Source: Bacillota bacterium (GTDB taxonomy: Bacteria > Bacillota > Desulfotomaculia > Desulfotomaculales > Desulfohalotomaculaceae). Taken from it: a stretch of DNA of 64,000 bases. This document shows, one piece after another, positions 1 to 10,076 of the stretch. The translations under genes and the position numbers were made by a program. Positions within the stretch are counted from its first letter, which is position 1; each line of letters begins with the position of its first letter. Below the pieces are notes generated by a model. The model ran no database searches, had not been told where the DNA came from, and saw only the letters and a program-made list of their open reading frames with translations. The stretch is from positions 248,001 to 312,000 of the forward strand of contig VENI01000009.1 in NCBI GenBank assembly GCA_009711615.1. The letters run 5' to 3'.

Positions 1-263
1 TCCCCATTAATACAAAAACGTTCGCTGTAGCGGTGCAGGTGCGGAGAGATAAACGTGCCCACTTTATACCCTGCCGCCTGTAGAATTGATGCCGTCATGC
101 TGACGGTGGAACCCTTACCGTTAGTTCCTCCCACATGAATAACCTTAATTTTCAAGTGTGGATCTCCTAACCGCCTCAGCAACTCCCTTATTCTGTCTAA
201 TCCCAGATTGATGCCAAATTTAGTCAGGCCTTTTAGGTAGTCTATTGCTTCAAAATAATTCAT
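1..263 (-). CDS. folC: Folylpolyglutamate synthase / dihydrofolate synthase, N-terminal part
   Basis: Cytoplasmic ATP-dependent ligase that adds glutamate to dihydropteroate or folate. Only the first 87 or so codons lie in the window; the rest runs off the left edge. The reading frame starts at an ATG (261-263) with MNYFEAIDYLKGL. It then carries the family P-loop HVGGTNGKGSTVS around residues 43-55, followed by SPHLHRYSERFCING, which is typical of the Mur-ligase-like FolC/MurC superfamily. It follows valS and a HicB-like ORF on the same strand, and valS-folC is a common order in Firmicutes. The ribosome binding site is weak, so translation may be coupled to the gene before it. Confidence 0.9.
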   Translation of the reverse strand, partial: MNYFEAIDYLKGLTKFGINLGLDRIRELLRRLGDPHLKIKVIHVGGTNGKGSTVSMTASILQAAGYKVGTFISPHLHRYSERFCING

Positions 264-269
264 CTTTAA

Positions 270-494
270 TTAGCAGTTATCCTTTATTAACCAGTCTTGA
301 ATGGTTAGGCGCATATTTTCTACCGCTTCCTGGGGTGTATCCCCAACAGTGGCACAACCGGGCAAATCAGGCGTTAGGGCATGATAACCCTCTCCATCTT
401 CGGATTCTTCTACTATTACATTTACAGACATGGTTATAGTAGCTTTTTGTTTCTGGTCATCCTCTTTTAATTCGGTGGTCCATTTTAAAGGCAT
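270..494 (-). CDS. HicB-like (UPF0150) small protein
   Basis: A 74-residue protein with the HicB/UPF0150 partial RNase-H-like fold signature. An N-terminal beta strand (ATITMSVNVIVEE) is followed by GYHALTPDLPGCATVGDTPQEA and a helix ENMRLTIQDWL. HicB proteins are antitoxins for HicA mRNA interferases, but no HicA-like ORF with the usual double-stranded RNA-binding form is visible next to it. It may therefore be an orphan with a different role. AAGGGG lies 9 nt before the ATG. It sits between valS and folC on the same strand and may be cotranscribed with them. The family assignment is good; the function is open. Confidence 0.75.
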   Translation of the reverse strand: MPLKWTTELKEDDQKQKATITMSVNVIVEESEDGEGYHALTPDLPGCATVGDTPQEAVENMRLTIQDWLIKDNC

Positions 495-602
495 GTTAAA
501 AAACCCCTTTCTTAAATGAAAAATTAAAAATGTAAAATGAATAATGATTGCATGTAATTATGTAAGCAACTCGATAAGCATTTACGTAATACAAGGTTCA
601 GC

Positions 603-624
603 GGGCGGGCGTGGAAACCCGCCC
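603..624. repeat. GC-rich intergenic palindrome
   Basis: A 7-bp perfect inverted repeat (GGGCGGG/CCCGCCC) with an 8-nt loop sits right after the valS stop codon, in otherwise AT-rich spacer. It is flanked by CCCTACAAC. It looks like one copy of the short palindromic intergenic repeats common in Peptococcaceae genomes; it lacks a U-tract of terminator quality on either strand. A different palindrome of similar size is at 18376. Confidence 0.5.
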
Positions 625-631
625 CTACAAC

Positions 632-3274
632 TTACTGAAACATTTTCAACCGCTCTGCCAGGGCGGTTTGTTTGCCCAGAAGTTCTTCTTCTTTGGCTTT
701 TTCTTTTTCTACTACGTCTGCCGGAGCCTTGGCTAAAAATCCTTGGTTGTTTAACTTACCCTGAACGCGCTTTAATTCTTTTTCAATACTTTGCAATTCT
801 TTATTTAATCTGGCTATTTCTTTATCAATGTCAATTAGTCCTTTTAGCGGTACTACCACTTCTACTCCCCGGGCAACGCCCATGGCTGCCTGTTCCGGTT
901 TTTCTACCAAGCTCTCTTTTACACTTACAATTGTATTGGCCAGATCCTCTATATAACTGACATTGCCAGATAATACTTTCCTATTCTTAGTATCAGCAGC
1001 TGCCAATATTACATCAGCCACTTTACTGGGCGGAACTTTCATTTCTCCTCTGATTCTTCTAACTTCAGTTATTGTCTCCATCAGCAGGCCCATGGCATTT
1101 TCCACATCTAAGTCGCGTATTTCCGGGTTGTATTCCGGCCAGGGATGGAGCATGATGCTCTCACCCTGGTGAGGGAGATGCTGCCATATTTCCTCGGTGA
1201 TAAAGGGCATGAAAGGGTGCAACAACTCCATGGTGCCCTGTAACACCGTCACCAGCACATGCTGGGCAGTGGCCCGGTCTTCCGGGGTGGTCTTACGGTA
1301 AAGCCGGGGTTTGATCAATTCAATGTACCAGTCGCACAGTTCACTCCAACTGAACTCATAAAGCACCCGGGCTGCTTCCCCCAATTCATAACGTTCCATA
1401 TAATCGGTTACTTCATTTACAGCATTGTGGTAACGACTTAATATCCAGCGATCGGCCAGCGTAAGTTGCCCGCGGTTGGCATTTTCATCGTAATCATCCA
1501 AGTTCATCAGTGCAAATCGGGAAGCGTTCCATAGTTTATTGGCAAAATTTCGAGATTTATCCAGCCGTTCAAAGTGGAATCGCAAGTCATTACCCGGTGT
1601 GTTTCCGGTTACCAGCATAAACCTTAGACTATCAGCACCATGACTTTCAATTACCTCCAGTGGATCCACACCGTTGCCTAAGGATTTGCTCATCTTTCGC
1701 CCTTGGGAATCCAGTACTAAACCGTGTATAAACACTTCTTTAAAGGGAATTTGTTCCATGTGGTGTAACCCAGAGAAAATCATTCTGGCCACCCAAAAGA
1801 AAATAATATCTCTACCGGTCACCAGCACACTGGTGGGGTAAAACTGTTCCAGTTCCTCTGTTGATTCTGGCCAGCCCAGGGTGGAAAAAGGCCACAGGGC
1901 TGAAGAAAACCAAGTGTCTAGAACATCGGAATCTTGCTCCATCTTTCCCCCGCAACTGCTACACTCTGCCGGCTGTTCCTTAGCAGCAATCATTTGATCA
2001 CATTCTTGGCAATAATATACTGGAATACGATGTCCCCACCACAGCTGACGGGAAATACACCAGTCTCTAATGTTCTCCATCCAGTTTAAGTAAATCTTTG
2101 AAAACCTCTGTGGTATAAAACTGATGCTACCGTTTTTAGCAGCTTCAATGGCAGGTTCAGCCAACGGCTTCATTTTTACAAACCACTGTTTTGAGATCAT
2201 TGGTTCCACCACTGTGTCACAGCGATAGCAATGCCCTATTGAGTGTGGATTTTCTTCTATTTCCTGAAGCACCCCAAGCTCTTCTAAATCTTTAACAATC
2301 TGCTTGCGGCATTCATATCTGTCCATTCCCTGATATTTTTCCCCGGCCTCTTCACTCATGAGGCCATCTTTGTCAATCACCTGTACTTGAGGTAAGTTGT
2401 GGCGCTGGCCAATTTCAAAATCATTTGGGTCATGGGCAGGGGTAATTTTTACACAACCAGAGCCGAATGTGGGGTCAACATAGGCATCGGCAATCACAGG
2501 CATTTCCCGGCCCACTAAAGGTAGCACCAAGGTACGGCCAACCATGTGCAGGTAGCGGTCATCCTCAGGATGAACAGCAACTGCCACGTCACCTAACATA
2601 GTTTCCGGCCTAGTGGTGGCTACCACCAGGCTTTCTTCTGGATTATCTTTAAATTGATACTTTAGGTGGTATAGGTTACCCGGTTTTTCGGCATGCTCCA
2701 CTTCTATATCAGAAATGGTGGTTTTGCAATGCGGGCACCAGTTTATTATATAATTATCCTGGTAAATCAATCCTTCATTATAAAGGTTTATAAATACTTC
2801 AATTACTGCATCAGAACATCCTTCATCCATGGTAAACCGTTCCCGTTCCCAATCGCATGAAGAACCCAGTTTGCGTAACTGAGTAGTGATGCGGCTACCG
2901 TAGTTATGTTTCCAATCCCAAACCCGATCTAAAAACTTTTCCCGACCCAAGTCATACTTAGTAGTTCCTTCCTGGCGCAGTTGATCCTCTACTTTGGCTT
3001 GGGTGGCAATGCCAGCGTGGTCGGTACCTGGTAGCCACAAGGTATTGTACCCCTGCATGCGGCGCCAGCGGGTTAGAATATCCTGTAGGGTGTTATCTAA
3101 GGCATGTCCCATGTGTAGCTGCCCTGTAACGTTTGGGGGAGGCATAACAATGCTGAACGGTTGCCGCTTTTTATCCACCGGAGCATGAAAATATTTACTT
3201 TCTTCCCAGTGCTGATACCATTTGTCTTCAACTGTTTTAGGATCATAGGTTTTTGGTAGTTCTTTCTGTGACAT
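632..3274 (-). CDS. valS: Valyl-tRNA synthetase
   Basis: Class I aminoacyl-tRNA synthetase that charges tRNA-Val in the cytoplasm; 880 aa, full length for the family. It starts MSQKELPKTYDPKTVEDKWY. The HIGH-type signature is PPPNVTGQLHMGHAL (about 45-59), and the KMSKS loop is GRKMSKSLGNGVDP (about 525-538). A long CP1 editing domain with TTRPETMLGD lies between them, with a CxxC...CxxC zinc-like element near 425-445. The C-terminus has the Glu/Lys-rich coiled coil typical of ValRS (IDIDKEIARLNKELQSIEKE). A T-box leader lies directly upstream, so expression is predicted to rise when tRNA-Val is uncharged. Confidence 0.98.
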   Translation of the reverse strand: MSQKELPKTYDPKTVEDKWYQHWEESKYFHAPVDKKRQPFSIVMPPPNVTGQLHMGHALDNTLQDILTRWRRMQGYNTLWLPGTDHAGIATQAKVEDQLRQEGTTKYDLGREKFLDRVWDWKHNYGSRITTQLRKLGSSCDWERERFTMDEGCSDAVIEVFINLYNEGLIYQDNYIINWCPHCKTTISDIEVEHAEKPGNLYHLKYQFKDNPEESLVVATTRPETMLGDVAVAVHPEDDRYLHMVGRTLVLPLVGREMPVIADAYVDPTFGSGCVKITPAHDPNDFEIGQRHNLPQVQVIDKDGLMSEEAGEKYQGMDRYECRKQIVKDLEELGVLQEIEENPHSIGHCYRCDTVVEPMISKQWFVKMKPLAEPAIEAAKNGSISFIPQRFSKIYLNWMENIRDWCISRQLWWGHRIPVYYCQECDQMIAAKEQPAECSSCGGKMEQDSDVLDTWFSSALWPFSTLGWPESTEELEQFYPTSVLVTGRDIIFFWVARMIFSGLHHMEQIPFKEVFIHGLVLDSQGRKMSKSLGNGVDPLEVIESHGADSLRFMLVTGNTPGNDLRFHFERLDKSRNFANKLWNASRFALMNLDDYDENANRGQLTLADRWILSRYHNAVNEVTDYMERYELGEAARVLYEFSWSELCDWYIELIKPRLYRKTTPEDRATAQHVLVTVLQGTMELLHPFMPFITEEIWQHLPHQGESIMLHPWPEYNPEIRDLDVENAMGLLMETITEVRRIRGEMKVPPSKVADVILAAADTKNRKVLSGNVSYIEDLANTIVSVKESLVEKPEQAAMGVARGVEVVVPLKGLIDIDKEIARLNKELQSIEKELKRVQGKLNNQGFLAKAPADVVEKEKAKEEELLGKQTALAERLKMFQ

Positions 3275-3370
3275 CGGTTTTCCTCCTTATGTATAGGCCT
3301 TCTTGTTACTATAAAATATATTTCTCCAACAATGAAAAATTAAAAATGAAGGGTGACCTAATTTAGTTAC

Positions 3371-3640
3371 AAAAAAACCCCTTTTCAGTCACAAGGACGA
3401 AAAGGAGCATTATTCCGCGGTACCACCTTGATTCTGGTATGACATTGCAAAAAGGCACACCAACTCTTAATTAGCTGTATCGGGCTACCCGGTTAAGCCT
3501 ACTGGAAATACGTTCGGCGTAACGGCTCAGGGGCGACAGGTTTGCGGTTCGGGCAGGAAACTTTACAGCCAAGAATTTCCCTCTCTGGGCCCAAGGGGCG
3601 CAACCCCTCCCCATCAACACCAATATATACTATTCCTCTA
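3371..3640 (-). promoter_or_regulatory. T-box leader of valS with intrinsic terminator
   Basis: Reading the minus strand, a structured leader of about 270 nt ends in the T-box core AAGGTGGTACCGCGG (about 3416-3430). This is followed by a terminator hairpin CTCCTTTTC...GAAAAGGGG and a T7 run (3371-3407). Upstream is a Stem I-like region that includes an AGAGAGGG element. In T-box RNAs uncharged tRNA pairs with the specifier and the TGGN bulge and stabilises the antiterminator. I could not place the valine specifier codon with confidence without folding. Its position right before valS fits the expected target. Confidence 0.93.
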
Positions 3641-3749
3641 TATATTAATAATTTTAAAAATGGCTGTCAACTTTTGACGGCAAAAATTTTAGGTGCCATA
3701 CTCATTTAATCCTTCATTCTACATTCTTAATTTTATTTAACTGCACAAC

Positions 3750-3774
3750 AAAACCCTGAGTATATTCCCAGGGC
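3750..3774 (-). terminator. Likely terminator after the TIGR04086-type gene
   Basis: On the minus strand GCCCTGGGAATATACTCAGGG forms a hairpin followed by TTTTGTTG. It lies about 50 nt past the stop of the gene at 3823. Confidence 0.55.
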
Positions 3775-3822
3775 TAATGTATCAGTTTTCATTATTCATT
3801 ATTATTTATCCTTGTTCTACAT

Positions 3823-4281
3823 TCATCTAGCACTTACACGGCGTACACGGCGGTATTTCTTCCTGTCTGCAGGAAGGTTTACTCCCGTTATTCCTCCAAT
3901 AACACTAAATATTACTATTGGTAATATACTTCCCACTAAACTTAATTCCAGTTGATGCATTCCCCAGTTTAATGACAGTGCTGCATACAACAGAGCGTAT
4001 GCACTACCAACTATTAATCCGTGTAACAGGCCTTGTTTTCCCGCCACCGCCCCACAAACCATTCCCCCTAAGAATACTGACCCTAAAGTAATCAGTGTTA
4101 GAACTGTGGAGAGGTTGTACGTTGGGGCAGTGCTGATCATTACGTATACTCCCAGTGCTATCATTACTGCCACGCTGATACTTAGTGCCCAAGCAAACCC
4201 CAGAATTACAGCACCAAGATTAATAGTCTTCTCCCCTTTAATTTTAGGTGCAGACCAGGTTAATAAAGTCAACCGTTTCAT
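3823..4281 (-). CDS. TIGR04086-type small membrane protein
   Basis: A 152-residue integral membrane protein with four predicted helices: about 22-47, 57-80, 85-100 and 112-133. The Gly-rich helix pair (LGSVFLGGMVCGAVAGKQGLLHGLIVGSAYAL) resembles the TIGR04086 / YrzE family, which is found mainly in spore-forming Firmicutes. No function is established for the family. It stands alone between the valS leader and a divergent lipoprotein-like gene. The Lys/Arg-rich C-terminus (DRKKYRRVRRVSAR) is presumably cytoplasmic. Confidence 0.75.
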   Translation of the reverse strand: MKRLTLLTWSAPKIKGEKTINLGAVILGFAWALSISVAVMIALGVYVMISTAPTYNLSTVLTLITLGSVFLGGMVCGAVAGKQGLLHGLIVGSAYALLYAALSLNWGMHQLELSLVGSILPIVIFSVIGGITGVNLPADRKKYRRVRRVSAR

Positions 4282-4436
4282 TTACATCCCCCTTATTGAA
4301 TATTATTACTAAATTACTATGCTTGTCTGTGGCATTAAATACGGACAGGCTAAAATTTTATCATGAATTTTTATTAGAGTAATAGAATTATATGGAGATA
4401 ATTTCAGGCACTACTTTTTTTAAGGGGGATAGTCAT

Positions 4437-5525
4437 GTGAAGAAAAGATTGCTTGTTATATTAGCAATAGTAGTAATTCTTTCTGGCTTAGTGTATACCA
4501 GGTATATATTCACCAAAGATACGGAAGAAATAAAGATTCCCGTAATTCACTTAGTAGAAGAAAGGCGAACCCCACTTTTTATACCACATTATGTTGCCCT
4601 TAATTTGGGGTTCTTTACAGAGCAAAACATAGATGTGCAATGCAGCACGGTACAAGAAGGTGAAGACGCACTGCAACTGCTTTCTGAAAACAGAGCAGAT
4701 GTAATTCTAGCTGGCCCCGGTCAGGCTATTTTGACCGGCCCCCCAAGGGAAACCAACAACCCAGTGGCCTTTGCGGAAGTTACTAAGCGGGATGGAGCCT
4801 TTATTATGGTAAGGGAAGACAAGTCAAATTTTCAGTGGACCGATGTTAAAAGAAGAACTATTATTACCGGCCCTGCCACCGAAGATACCAGCCTAGTGCT
4901 TGAGTATATTCTAAGACAGCACAAAATCTCACCCAACTGGGAGGTAAACGTTATCGAGAATCTTCCACCTAGTTTAAGGCCTGGCACGTTCATGTCCGGC
5001 ACCGGCAGTTTTCTAGTGGTGGAAGAGCCAGAAGCAGGACGACTTGAACGTCAAGGTATTGGTAAAGTAGTGGCTTCATTGGGACAGGAGGCTAACAGCA
5101 TGCCGGCATCAACATACATGGCCAACCCCAGTTACCTGGACTCCAACAGTCAAGACGTACAAAAACTGGTTAACGGTTTGTATAAAGCCCAGCAATGGAT
5201 AAAATATCACACTCCTGATGAAATAGCAGCAGCAGTAAAAAAATCATTTCCTGGCTACGACAGTACTGAATTAGTGCAAATAATTAAGCGTTATCAACAA
5301 ACAGACTTATGGAGCCTCAAACCGATAATTATTAAAAACAGCTATGAGAATCTTTATCAAGCCGTTAAAAATTCCGGTGAGTTAGTTAATAATGTCAGCT
5401 ACAGCAAGGCGGTTACCAACCGTTATGCTAAAAAAGCCGTTAAAGATATTCATTATGTGCCGGAAGATAAGCAAAAACCAAAACCGGGGTTAAACTGGCA
5501 GTACATAAAGAGTTTATTTAATTAA
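4437..5525 (+). CDS. Orphan NMT1/SsuA-type ABC substrate-binding protein
   Basis: Extracytoplasmic solute-binding protein of the NMT1/THI5-like (SsuA, TauA, ThiY) fold, about 362 aa. The GTG at 4437 is preferred over the ATG at 4392: AAGGGGG sits 8 nt before it, and it places KKRLLVILAIVVILSGLVY as an N-terminal export or anchor segment with no lipobox Cys. Motifs seen are PHYVALNLGFFTEQNIDV, then ADVILAGPGQAIL and an EEPEAGRLERQGIGKVVASLG stretch. No permease or ATPase is next to it, unlike the full cassette at 23.8-26.4 kb. It may share that transporter or act as a sensor. The ligand is unknown. Confidence 0.8.
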   Translation: MKKRLLVILAIVVILSGLVYTRYIFTKDTEEIKIPVIHLVEERRTPLFIPHYVALNLGFFTEQNIDVQCSTVQEGEDALQLLSENRADVILAGPGQAILTGPPRETNNPVAFAEVTKRDGAFIMVREDKSNFQWTDVKRRTIITGPATEDTSLVLEYILRQHKISPNWEVNVIENLPPSLRPGTFMSGTGSFLVVEEPEAGRLERQGIGKVVASLGQEANSMPASTYMANPSYLDSNSQDVQKLVNGLYKAQQWIKYHTPDEIAAAVKKSFPGYDSTELVQIIKRYQQTDLWSLKPIIIKNSYENLYQAVKNSGELVNNVSYSKAVTNRYAKKAVKDIHYVPEDKQKPKPGLNWQYIKSLFN

Positions 5526-5534
5526 AGTATAAAA

Positions 5535-5564
5535 AAATGCAATCTCTTAAAAGAGTTGGCATTT
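5535..5564. terminator. Bidirectional terminator between convergent genes
   Basis: The hairpin AAATGCAATCTCTT/AAGAGTTGGCATTT has A and T runs on both sides and lies between convergent genes ending at 5525 and 5563. Confidence 0.7.
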
Positions 5565-6693
5565 AATCATTACTTTTGGTATCATCTTTTTCTTTTATAC
5601 CCCTTACTGCTGCCACCACCAACAGCAGCAAGGGTATCAGAAATTCAAATATTAGCGCCTGTCCGGGAAGTGCATTGGCTATGTAATCTATTAAACCAAT
5701 TATATTGGACACATATTCTATAGATATTGCTGTCACCACAATGCCAATCGGCGGTATTAGCAACCGGTAATGCTTCACATTAAATAATTGAGCATAGCCT
5801 ATACAGCAAATATAATAGATAATTACTGATTTAATATAAATACCGCCAACCCAAATGGTCATAATAATGGCATCCAAGTGTTCTAAAAAATCACCTATTT
5901 GAATTCGTCTTACCATTTGCAAGGCCGGAAAAGTCATGTTTGCAGTTTGCTGTGGTCCAAACATTCCTATTGCCAATACACCAATTAATAAAAATGCTGC
6001 CAGTATAATCATGGACCAAGAAATTGTACTTGGAACCTTCTGAGGCTGGTTAACATAAGGGATCAGCATTAATATAATAATACCTTCTCCTAAAAATGAT
6101 ACCAGCCTATAGGAACCATTTATCACCGGCACGATTCCTTCTTCCATTATTGGCAGGTAATTATTTATATCGACTTCCGGCAGCACCAACAAACCTACTA
6201 AAAATAGCACACCTATTCCCAATGGCATTAATATCTCTGTAACCCTGGCAATTGTTTCTATTCCTTGATATACAGCATAAGCAGCAATAATAATTAGTAA
6301 GCCATTTAACACTATCAGCGGAGTTTGCTGTAGAAATGAACTTTTAATGATAACCCCAAATTCACCCACTATAAGAAAAAATAGAGAAAGAAAAAAAGCA
6401 TTGACAAAAATAAATGCAAGTATCCAACCCAACCATTTCCCCAGTACCTTTTGACTTATTTGTACTAAGGTGAGACGGGGAAATCTCAAACCTAGTGCCA
6501 CTGCCACCGCTGCCACAACCAAAGCCTCCGCCAATGCAATTAATATAGATATCCATGAATCTCTACCGGCCTGTTGAGCCACAATGTTGGGCAGAAAAAT
6601 ATCTGCTGTCGAAATAATAAATGTAATAATGATGAACATCAGCTGTCGACTAGATATTTTCCCTGGGTCCAATTTAAAAGCATCCAAAGTCAT
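5563..6693 (-). CDS. GerAB/YndE-family spore germination permease
   Basis: Integral inner-membrane protein of the APC superfamily, 376 aa with about ten hydrophobic helices. It matches the B subunit of nutrient germinant receptors (GerAB, GerBB, YndE). Family marks include the start KISSRQLMFIIITFIISTAD and the stretch QQAGRDSWISILIALAEAL. In Bacillus the B subunit binds the germinant and works with GerA and GerC partners in the spore inner membrane. Neither a GerA nor a GerC gene is adjacent, so this is an orphan B subunit. It supports a spore-forming host. Confidence 0.9.
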   Translation of the reverse strand: MTLDAFKLDPGKISSRQLMFIIITFIISTADIFLPNIVAQQAGRDSWISILIALAEALVVAAVAVALGLRFPRLTLVQISQKVLGKWLGWILAFIFVNAFFLSLFFLIVGEFGVIIKSSFLQQTPLIVLNGLLIIIAAYAVYQGIETIARVTEILMPLGIGVLFLVGLLVLPEVDINNYLPIMEEGIVPVINGSYRLVSFLGEGIIILMLIPYVNQPQKVPSTISWSMIILAAFLLIGVLAIGMFGPQQTANMTFPALQMVRRIQIGDFLEHLDAIIMTIWVGGIYIKSVIIYYICCIGYAQLFNVKHYRLLIPPIGIVVTAISIEYVSNIIGLIDYIANALPGQALIFEFLIPLLLLVVAAVRGIKEKDDTKSND

Positions 6694-6850
6694 ACAGTCA
6701 CTCCCGCAGAATTATATACTATTAAGCATTTAGAATTCAAAATACTTTATAATTTTCTTTTTATTTTCTCTGATTCTTTTATTCTGACTCCTGTCTCCTG
6801 AATTCTGACTCCTAATATCTACTTATTATTTACCATAAGAGATGAAAAAA

Positions 6851-6876
6851 ATGCCTTGAAACGTATTTCAAGGCAT
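6851..6876 (-). terminator. Terminator after engB
   Basis: A 10-bp stem (ATGCCTTGAA/TTCAAGGCAT) is followed on the minus strand by T7. It ends the lon-engB unit. Confidence 0.85.
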
Positions 6877-6883
6877 TCTTTTG

Positions 6884-7465
6884 CTATATTAAATTATCAA
6901 TAGCCTTTAACAGTTCATTACGACCTGCTCTAGTTGTGGCAGACGTAGCAACAAGTTGGTGCTCCGGCTTTACATTTAGTTGACGTTTTATACTGGCCAG
7001 CTGTTTAATGCTCTGGTTTTTGGAAAGCTTATCGGTCTTGGTCACCGCAATTACCGCTGGTTTGTCATAGTGACAAACCCACTGGTACATTTGGTGATCC
7101 AGTTTAGTGGGGTCGTGGCGGGCATCCACCAACATTACTACTCCACGCAAGTTTTCCCTTTTACTTAGGTAATTCTCTATCATTTGTCCCCATTTTAGCC
7201 TTACCTTTTCTGGCACCTTAGCAAAACCGTAACCTGGTAAATCTACCAAATGAAATTGTTCGTTAATCAAGAAAAAATTAATCAGTTGAGTGCGCCCGGG
7301 GCTTTTGCTGGTACGAGCCAAACCTTTGTGATTAACAAGCATGTTAATCAGAGATGACTTGCCCACATTGGAACGGCCAGCAAAGGCCACTTCAGGCAAC
7401 TTACTTTTTGGGTACCCGCTATCGTCAACAGCACTGGTTACAAAACTAGCAGAAACTATTTTCAT
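6884..7465 (-). CDS. engB: Ribosome-biogenesis GTPase EngB (YsxC/YihA)
   Basis: A 193-aa TRAFAC-class GTPase needed for assembly of the 50S subunit. G1 is [13 protein letters not shown] (about 29-41), G3 is [10 protein letters not shown] (about 75-84) and G4 is TKTDKL (about 141-146); SATT near 174 fits G5. It overlaps the lon stop codon by 4 nt, so translation is probably coupled to lon. The lon-engB pair is conserved in Firmicutes. Confidence 0.97.
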   Translation of the reverse strand: MKIVSASFVTSAVDDSGYPKSKLPEVAFAGRSNVGKSSLINMLVNHKGLARTSKSPGRTQLINFFLINEQFHLVDLPGYGFAKVPEKVRLKWGQMIENYLSKRENLRGVVMLVDARHDPTKLDHQMYQWVCHYDKPAVIAVTKTDKLSKNQSIKQLASIKRQLNVKPEHQLVATSATTRAGRNELLKAIDNLI

Positions 7466-9882
7466 GAAGGAATTACTGATCCTCCCTGTTGTATTTCTTC
7501 CACTTGTTGCTCTTCATAGTTTACCTCTTTGGAATCCCCTGAAGATTTGCGGGCTCTTTCTTTTTCTGGTGCCTTTAAAGCTATTTTCAGTACAGAATCC
7601 ATGTGTTCAACAAATTTAAATTCCATTCTGCCTTTAACGTTATTAGGTACATCTTCCATATCCTTTTTGTTATCAATGGGAAGAATAACAGTCTTACAGC
7701 CTGCCCGTCTGGCAGCAAGCACTTTCTCTTTAATGCCTCCCACCGGCAGCACCCTGCCACGCAGTGTTATTTCACCGGTCATGGCTACTTCCCGGCGAAC
7801 CCTGCGTCCGGTTAATACAGATGCTAAGGCGGTTGTCATGGTAATGCCGGCCGAAGGCCCATCTTTTGGTATGGCACCCTCTGGTACGTGTATGTGAATG
7901 TCGTATTTCTCAAATACCTCAGAGCTTATGTTCAGTTCCTCTGCTCTACTACGCACATAACTCAATGCAGCCTGAGCCGACTCTTTCATTACATCTCCCA
8001 GTTTGCCGGTCAGCGTTAACTTACCTCTACCTTTATATGTGGTAACCTCAATGCTCAGTGTATCACCGCCCACCTCTGTCCAAGCGAGACCAGTAACCAC
8101 TCCAACAGAGTCTTCCTTCTCAGCCATGTTGTAACGGAATCTAGGAACACCCAAGAATTTTTTTAAGTTCTGAGCAGTAATCTTAACTTTTCTATTTTCA
8201 TCTTGAACAATCCGCTTGGCAGCTTTTCGGCATAGAGAAGCAATGCTGCGCTCTAAATTCCGTACCCCAGACTCCCGGGTATATTCTTGAATCACTTTAC
8301 GCACAGTGTTTTCAGATATATGGGTGGAATCCTTGGGCAATCCATGATCTTTTATCTGTTTTGGCAATAGGTGCCGCACTGCAATTTGTAATTTTTCTTC
8401 TTCGGTATAGCCAGCTATATCAATTACTTCCATCCGATCTAGCAGCGGCCGGGGAATGTTAAACTTGTTGTTAGCGGTGGTGATAAACATTACATTGGAT
8501 AAGTCAAAAGGTATTTCAATGTAATGGTCAGAAAAATTATTATTTTGCTCAGGGTCCAACACTTCTAGTAATGCTGACGATGGATCCCCGCGGAAGTCCA
8601 TGCTCATTTTATCTATTTCATCCAACAGGAATACGGGGTTTCTGGAACCAGCCTGTTTCATTCCTTGGATAATTCTACCGGGCATGGCGCCCACATAAGT
8701 TCGGCGGTGACCCCGAATTTCAGCTTCATCTCTTACACCGCCAAGGGAAATGCGGACAAATTTACGTTCCATGGCCCTGGCCACTGAACGACCCAAAGAT
8801 GTTTTACCCACTCCAGGGGGCCCTGCCAGGCATAATATTGAACCCTTCATCTTCTTGGCCAACTTGCGAATAGCCAAATATTCCACAATACGATCCTTTG
8901 GTTTCCTCAAACCGTAATGGTCTTCATCCAGTATTCTTTCAGCGGATTTTATATCCAGTCGGTCCTTGGTGGATTTGCTCCATGGAAGGGAAATCACCCA
9001 TTCAATATAATTTCGAACCACCGAGGCCTCAGCAGCCATGGGAGGCATCTTTTCCAGTCGCTCTACTTCTTTTAAGACTTTTTCTTCAACTGTTTTGGAA
9101 AGTTTAGCTTTGCTGATGCGTTCCCGCAGTTCTTCTCCCTCTGCTGCCCGGTCGTCCTTATCTCCCAGTTCTTTCTGAATAGCTTTCATCTGCTCCCGCA
9201 GATAATATTCTTTTTGGTTTTTTTCCATCTGCTTTCGCACACGTACATTTATTTTACGCTCTAGTTCCACTATTTCTAGTTCTTTTGCTAAAATTGCACA
9301 CAACTTTTCAAGGCGGGGAATAATAGCTGCCGCCTCCAACACCCTTTGTTTCTCCTCAATTCGAAGCGACAGATGGGAAGCAACTATATCTGCTAAGCGG
9401 CCTGGTTCTTCCAAGTTAACCACCGAAACAACTGTTTCTGGGGAAATACGCTTAGAAAGCTTGACATATTGCTCAAACTGATACACCAAGTTACGCATTA
9501 ATGCTTCAATTTCGCTGTCTTTTTCAAATTCTTCGGAATACTGCTCAATCTGCACCTTAAAGTAAGGGTCATCATCCTGGTATTCAACTATTTCCGCCCT
9601 GGCAATACCTTCCACCAGCACCCTGATGGTACCTCCTGGCAGTTTTAATAGCTGTTTTACCTCGGCAACAGTACCGATTTTATAAATGTCATCTTCAACG
9701 GGTTCATCGGTCTGAGCATCCTTTTGGGTAGCAAGAAAAATATGGCGATCATCGGCCATTGCTTCCTCAATTGCCTGCACTGATTTTTCCCTACCCACAT
9801 CTAAGTGAATTACCATGTAAGGGAAAACCAGTATACCTCTTAACGGTAGCAGGGGTAGTACTCTTTCAGTTGATTCTAACAT
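7462..9882 (-). CDS. lon: ATP-dependent protease Lon (LonA)
   Basis: Cytoplasmic AAA+ serine protease that degrades misfolded and regulatory proteins; about 806 aa. The ATG at 9882 ([16 protein letters not shown]) is the likely start: GAGGAGG precedes it, and the longer GTG frame would place that Shine-Dalgarno inside the gene. Order: LON N-domain (about 1-200), coiled region, AAA module with Walker [10 protein letters not shown] and Walker [10 protein letters not shown], then the LonA protease domain with catalytic Ser in [10 protein letters not shown] and catalytic Lys in [14 protein letters not shown]. The C-terminal 40 residues are charged and poorly conserved. Upstream is the related lonB. 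Confidence 0.98.
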   Translation of the reverse strand: MLESTERVLPLLPLRGILVFPYMVIHLDVGREKSVQAIEEAMADDRHIFLATQKDAQTDEPVEDDIYKIGTVAEVKQLLKLPGGTIRVLVEGIARAEIVEYQDDDPYFKVQIEQYSEEFEKDSEIEALMRNLVYQFEQYVKLSKRISPETVVSVVNLEEPGRLADIVASHLSLRIEEKQRVLEAAAIIPRLEKLCAILAKELEIVELERKINVRVRKQMEKNQKEYYLREQMKAIQKELGDKDDRAAEGEELRERISKAKLSKTVEEKVLKEVERLEKMPPMAAEASVVRNYIEWVISLPWSKSTKDRLDIKSAERILDEDHYGLRKPKDRIVEYLAIRKLAKKMKGSILCLAGPPGVGKTSLGRSVARAMERKFVRISLGGVRDEAEIRGHRRTYVGAMPGRIIQGMKQAGSRNPVFLLDEIDKMSMDFRGDPSSALLEVLDPEQNNNFSDHYIEIPFDLSNVMFITTANNKFNIPRPLLDRMEVIDIAGYTEEEKLQIAVRHLLPKQIKDHGLPKDSTHISENTVRKVIQEYTRESGVRNLERSIASLCRKAAKRIVQDENRKVKITAQNLKKFLGVPRFRYNMAEKEDSVGVVTGLAWTEVGGDTLSIEVTTYKGRGKLTLTGKLGDVMKESAQAALSYVRSRAEELNISSEVFEKYDIHIHVPEGAIPKDGPSAGITMTTALASVLTGRRVRREVAMTGEITLRGRVLPVGGIKEKVLAARRAGCKTVILPIDNKKDMEDVPNNVKGRMEFKFVEHMDSVLKIALKAPEKERARKSSGDSKEVNYEEQQVEEIQQGGSVIPS

Positions 9883-10002
9883 GTTGCACCTCCTCAGCAC
9901 TTAGTGTATGTCTGGTGCTTAGCAAACTGAATGTTAAAGCGATAGGAATATTTTATCATATCAGTCCGCCTGCTTCCATGACAATAAATGTTAAAAGACC
10001 GA

Positions 10003-10026
10003 GAAACCCAGCAAAAGCCGGGTTTC
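10003..10026 (-). terminator. Terminator after lonB
   Basis: On the minus strand GAAACCCGGC-TTTT-GCTGGGTTTC is followed by TCGGTCTTTTAA. Confidence 0.75.
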
Positions 10027-10076
10027 CTGAGACTTTATTTAGATAATCTTAAATAATTGATACCCACAGCTTATTT

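Noticed and set aside
270-494. A HicAB toxin-antitoxin pair
   Set aside because: Only the HicB-like half is present; no HicA-like ORF lies on either side.
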